From assembly GCA_018895795.1 (NCBI GenBank), contig JAHINZ010000004.1, forward strand, positions 1-5,295: 5,295 nucleotides of DNA. Direction: 5' to 3'. Under the pieces are notes generated by a model. That model searched no databases, was not told the origin of the DNA, and saw only the letters and a list, made by a program, of their open reading frames with translations. Position numbers and translations under genes: made by a program. This DNA is from Alphaproteobacteria bacterium. Lineage in GTDB: Bacteria; Pseudomonadota; Alphaproteobacteria; Caulobacterales; Caulobacteraceae. This document shows positions 4,660 to 5,295 of the stretch, piece after piece (the first letter of the stretch is position 1; each line of letters starts with the position of its first letter).

Positions 4660-5295
4660 ATGTTGCTGATCCGCACCCTGCACAAATGGTTTGGCCTGAT
4701 CTTGGGCCTGCAGTTCCTGCTGTGGACGGTGAGCGGGGCGATGATGGCCTTGCTCGACCACCACAAGGTCTCGGGCGAGCACACTGTGCGTGCGCCTGTT
4801 GCCTTGGCGGCGCCGACGAAGCTTGTGCCGATCGGCGAGCTAGCCACCTTGGTTGGCGCGCCAATCCAGAGCGTCAAGCTGCGGCCGCTGAACGGCCGCT
4901 ACGTGTACGAGGCGAAGACCTCCGCAGGGACTTCGATGCTGGACGCCACCTCCGGCCGGCCGGTGGTCATCGACGCCGTCGCCGCGCGCGGCCTGGCCGA
5001 CGCCGCCTATGTCGGCGATGGCAAGATCACCGCCGTCGAACCGGTGACCCAGCACGGCCTGGAGACGCGCGGCCTGGTCCTGCCCCTGTGGAAGGCCAGC
5101 TTCAACGACGCGGACCACACCACCCTCTATGTCGCCGCCGCCACCGGCGACGTGGTCGAACGCCGAACCGACACCTGGCGGTTGTGGGACGTCTTCTGGA
5201 TGCTGCACATCATGGACTATTCCAATCGCACCAGCTTCAACCACCCGCTGATCATCACGGTGGCGACAGGCGTCGCCTGGTTGGCCCTCAGCGGA
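4660..5295 (+). CDS. PepSY-type inner-membrane protein, second paralogue (partial, runs off right edge)
   Basis: An ATG seven bases after the previous stop opens a frame of exactly 212 codons to the window end. The protein starts MLLIRTLHKWFGLILGLQF and matches the preceding gene along its length: HKW at 8-10, WTVSG at 22-26, a periplasmic domain with TLYVAAATGDVVERR (about 152-166), then WRLWDVFWMLHIMDY at about 173-187 with His183. A second membrane helix begins near 198 and is cut at the edge. The ribosome binding site is weak (GTGAGA, 4649-4654), which suggests translational coupling to the upstream gene. The pair looks like a tandem duplication that has since diverged. The missing C-terminus decides the role: relatives may stop after this helix or may continue into flavodoxin, ferredoxin-reductase or similar electron-transfer domains. 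Role in the operon is inferred as inner-membrane partner of the receptor. Confidence 0.85.
   Translation, partial: MLLIRTLHKWFGLILGLQFLLWTVSGAMMALLDHHKVSGEHTVRAPVALAAPTKLVPIGELATLVGAPIQSVKLRPLNGRYVYEAKTSAGTSMLDATSGRPVVIDAVAARGLADAAYVGDGKITAVEPVTQHGLETRGLVLPLWKASFNDADHTTLYVAAATGDVVERRTDTWRLWDVFWMLHIMDYSNRTSFNHPLIITVATGVAWLALSG

Noticed and set aside
3879..4877. 332-codon antisense open frame across the PepSY genes, and a similar one at 4840-5244
   Set aside because: Both mirror the PepSY coding frames. Their mutual likeness (HDV-x-HP stretches) is explained by the paralogy of the sense genes. No ribosome binding site or family match supports them.
1..5295. tRNA, rRNA, CRISPR array, insertion sequence or attachment site
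   Set aside because: No cloverleaf, regularly spaced repeats, transposase frame or long terminal inverted repeats were seen.

Overview
The window looks like chromosomal DNA of a Caulobacterales-type alphaproteobacterium (Caulobacter, Phenylobacterium or Brevundimonas relatives). The evidence is strongly G/C-biased third codon positions, a large TonB-dependent receptor of the style that is abundant in Caulobacter, and a promoter candidate that resembles the Caulobacter housekeeping consensus better than the E. coli one. The genus assignment is inference; no marker gene is present.

Layout. Bases 1-678 (minus strand) hold the N-terminal 226 codons of a CelD/BcsL-type GNAT acetyltransferase that runs off the left edge. 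Bases 679-1192 are a long, comparatively AT-rich divergent intergenic region with no convincing conventional gene. It is rich in short symmetric elements: a 19-base palindrome next to the acetyltransferase start, two copies of a TTACCATGATGG element exactly 80 bases apart that bracket a promoter candidate, an 11-base direct repeat, and a 7-codon mini-ORF with a strong Shine-Dalgarno sequence. Bases 1193-3886 (plus) encode a complete 897-residue TonB-dependent outer-membrane receptor. A 61-base gap containing a strong 10-bp-stem hairpin follows. Bases 3948-4652 (plus) encode a 234-residue two-helix PepSY-type membrane protein. Seven bases later, a paralogous PepSY-type protein starts at 4660 and runs off the right edge after 212 codons.

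How the genes may work together. The receptor would import a scarce ligand across the outer membrane using TonB energy. The two PepSY-type proteins are predicted inner-membrane proteins with a periplasmic domain, and they keep paired histidines at their membrane boundaries. In known systems, PepSY-associated membrane proteins next to TonB receptors are linked to siderophore or metal handling, including haem-containing ferric-siderophore reductases such as FoxB. The most economical reading is a metal- or cofactor-chelate uptake operon with a two-component inner-membrane partner. The ligand cannot be read from the sequence. The divergent acetyltransferase is probably a separate transcription unit that may share control elements.

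Most notable observations: the receptor has exactly eight cysteines, arranged in four close pairs; the tandem PepSY paralogues share a conserved W-R-x-x-D-x-x-W-M-x-HIMDY motif; and the receptor's upstream region has an unusual set of regulatory-looking repeats plus a possible leader peptide.
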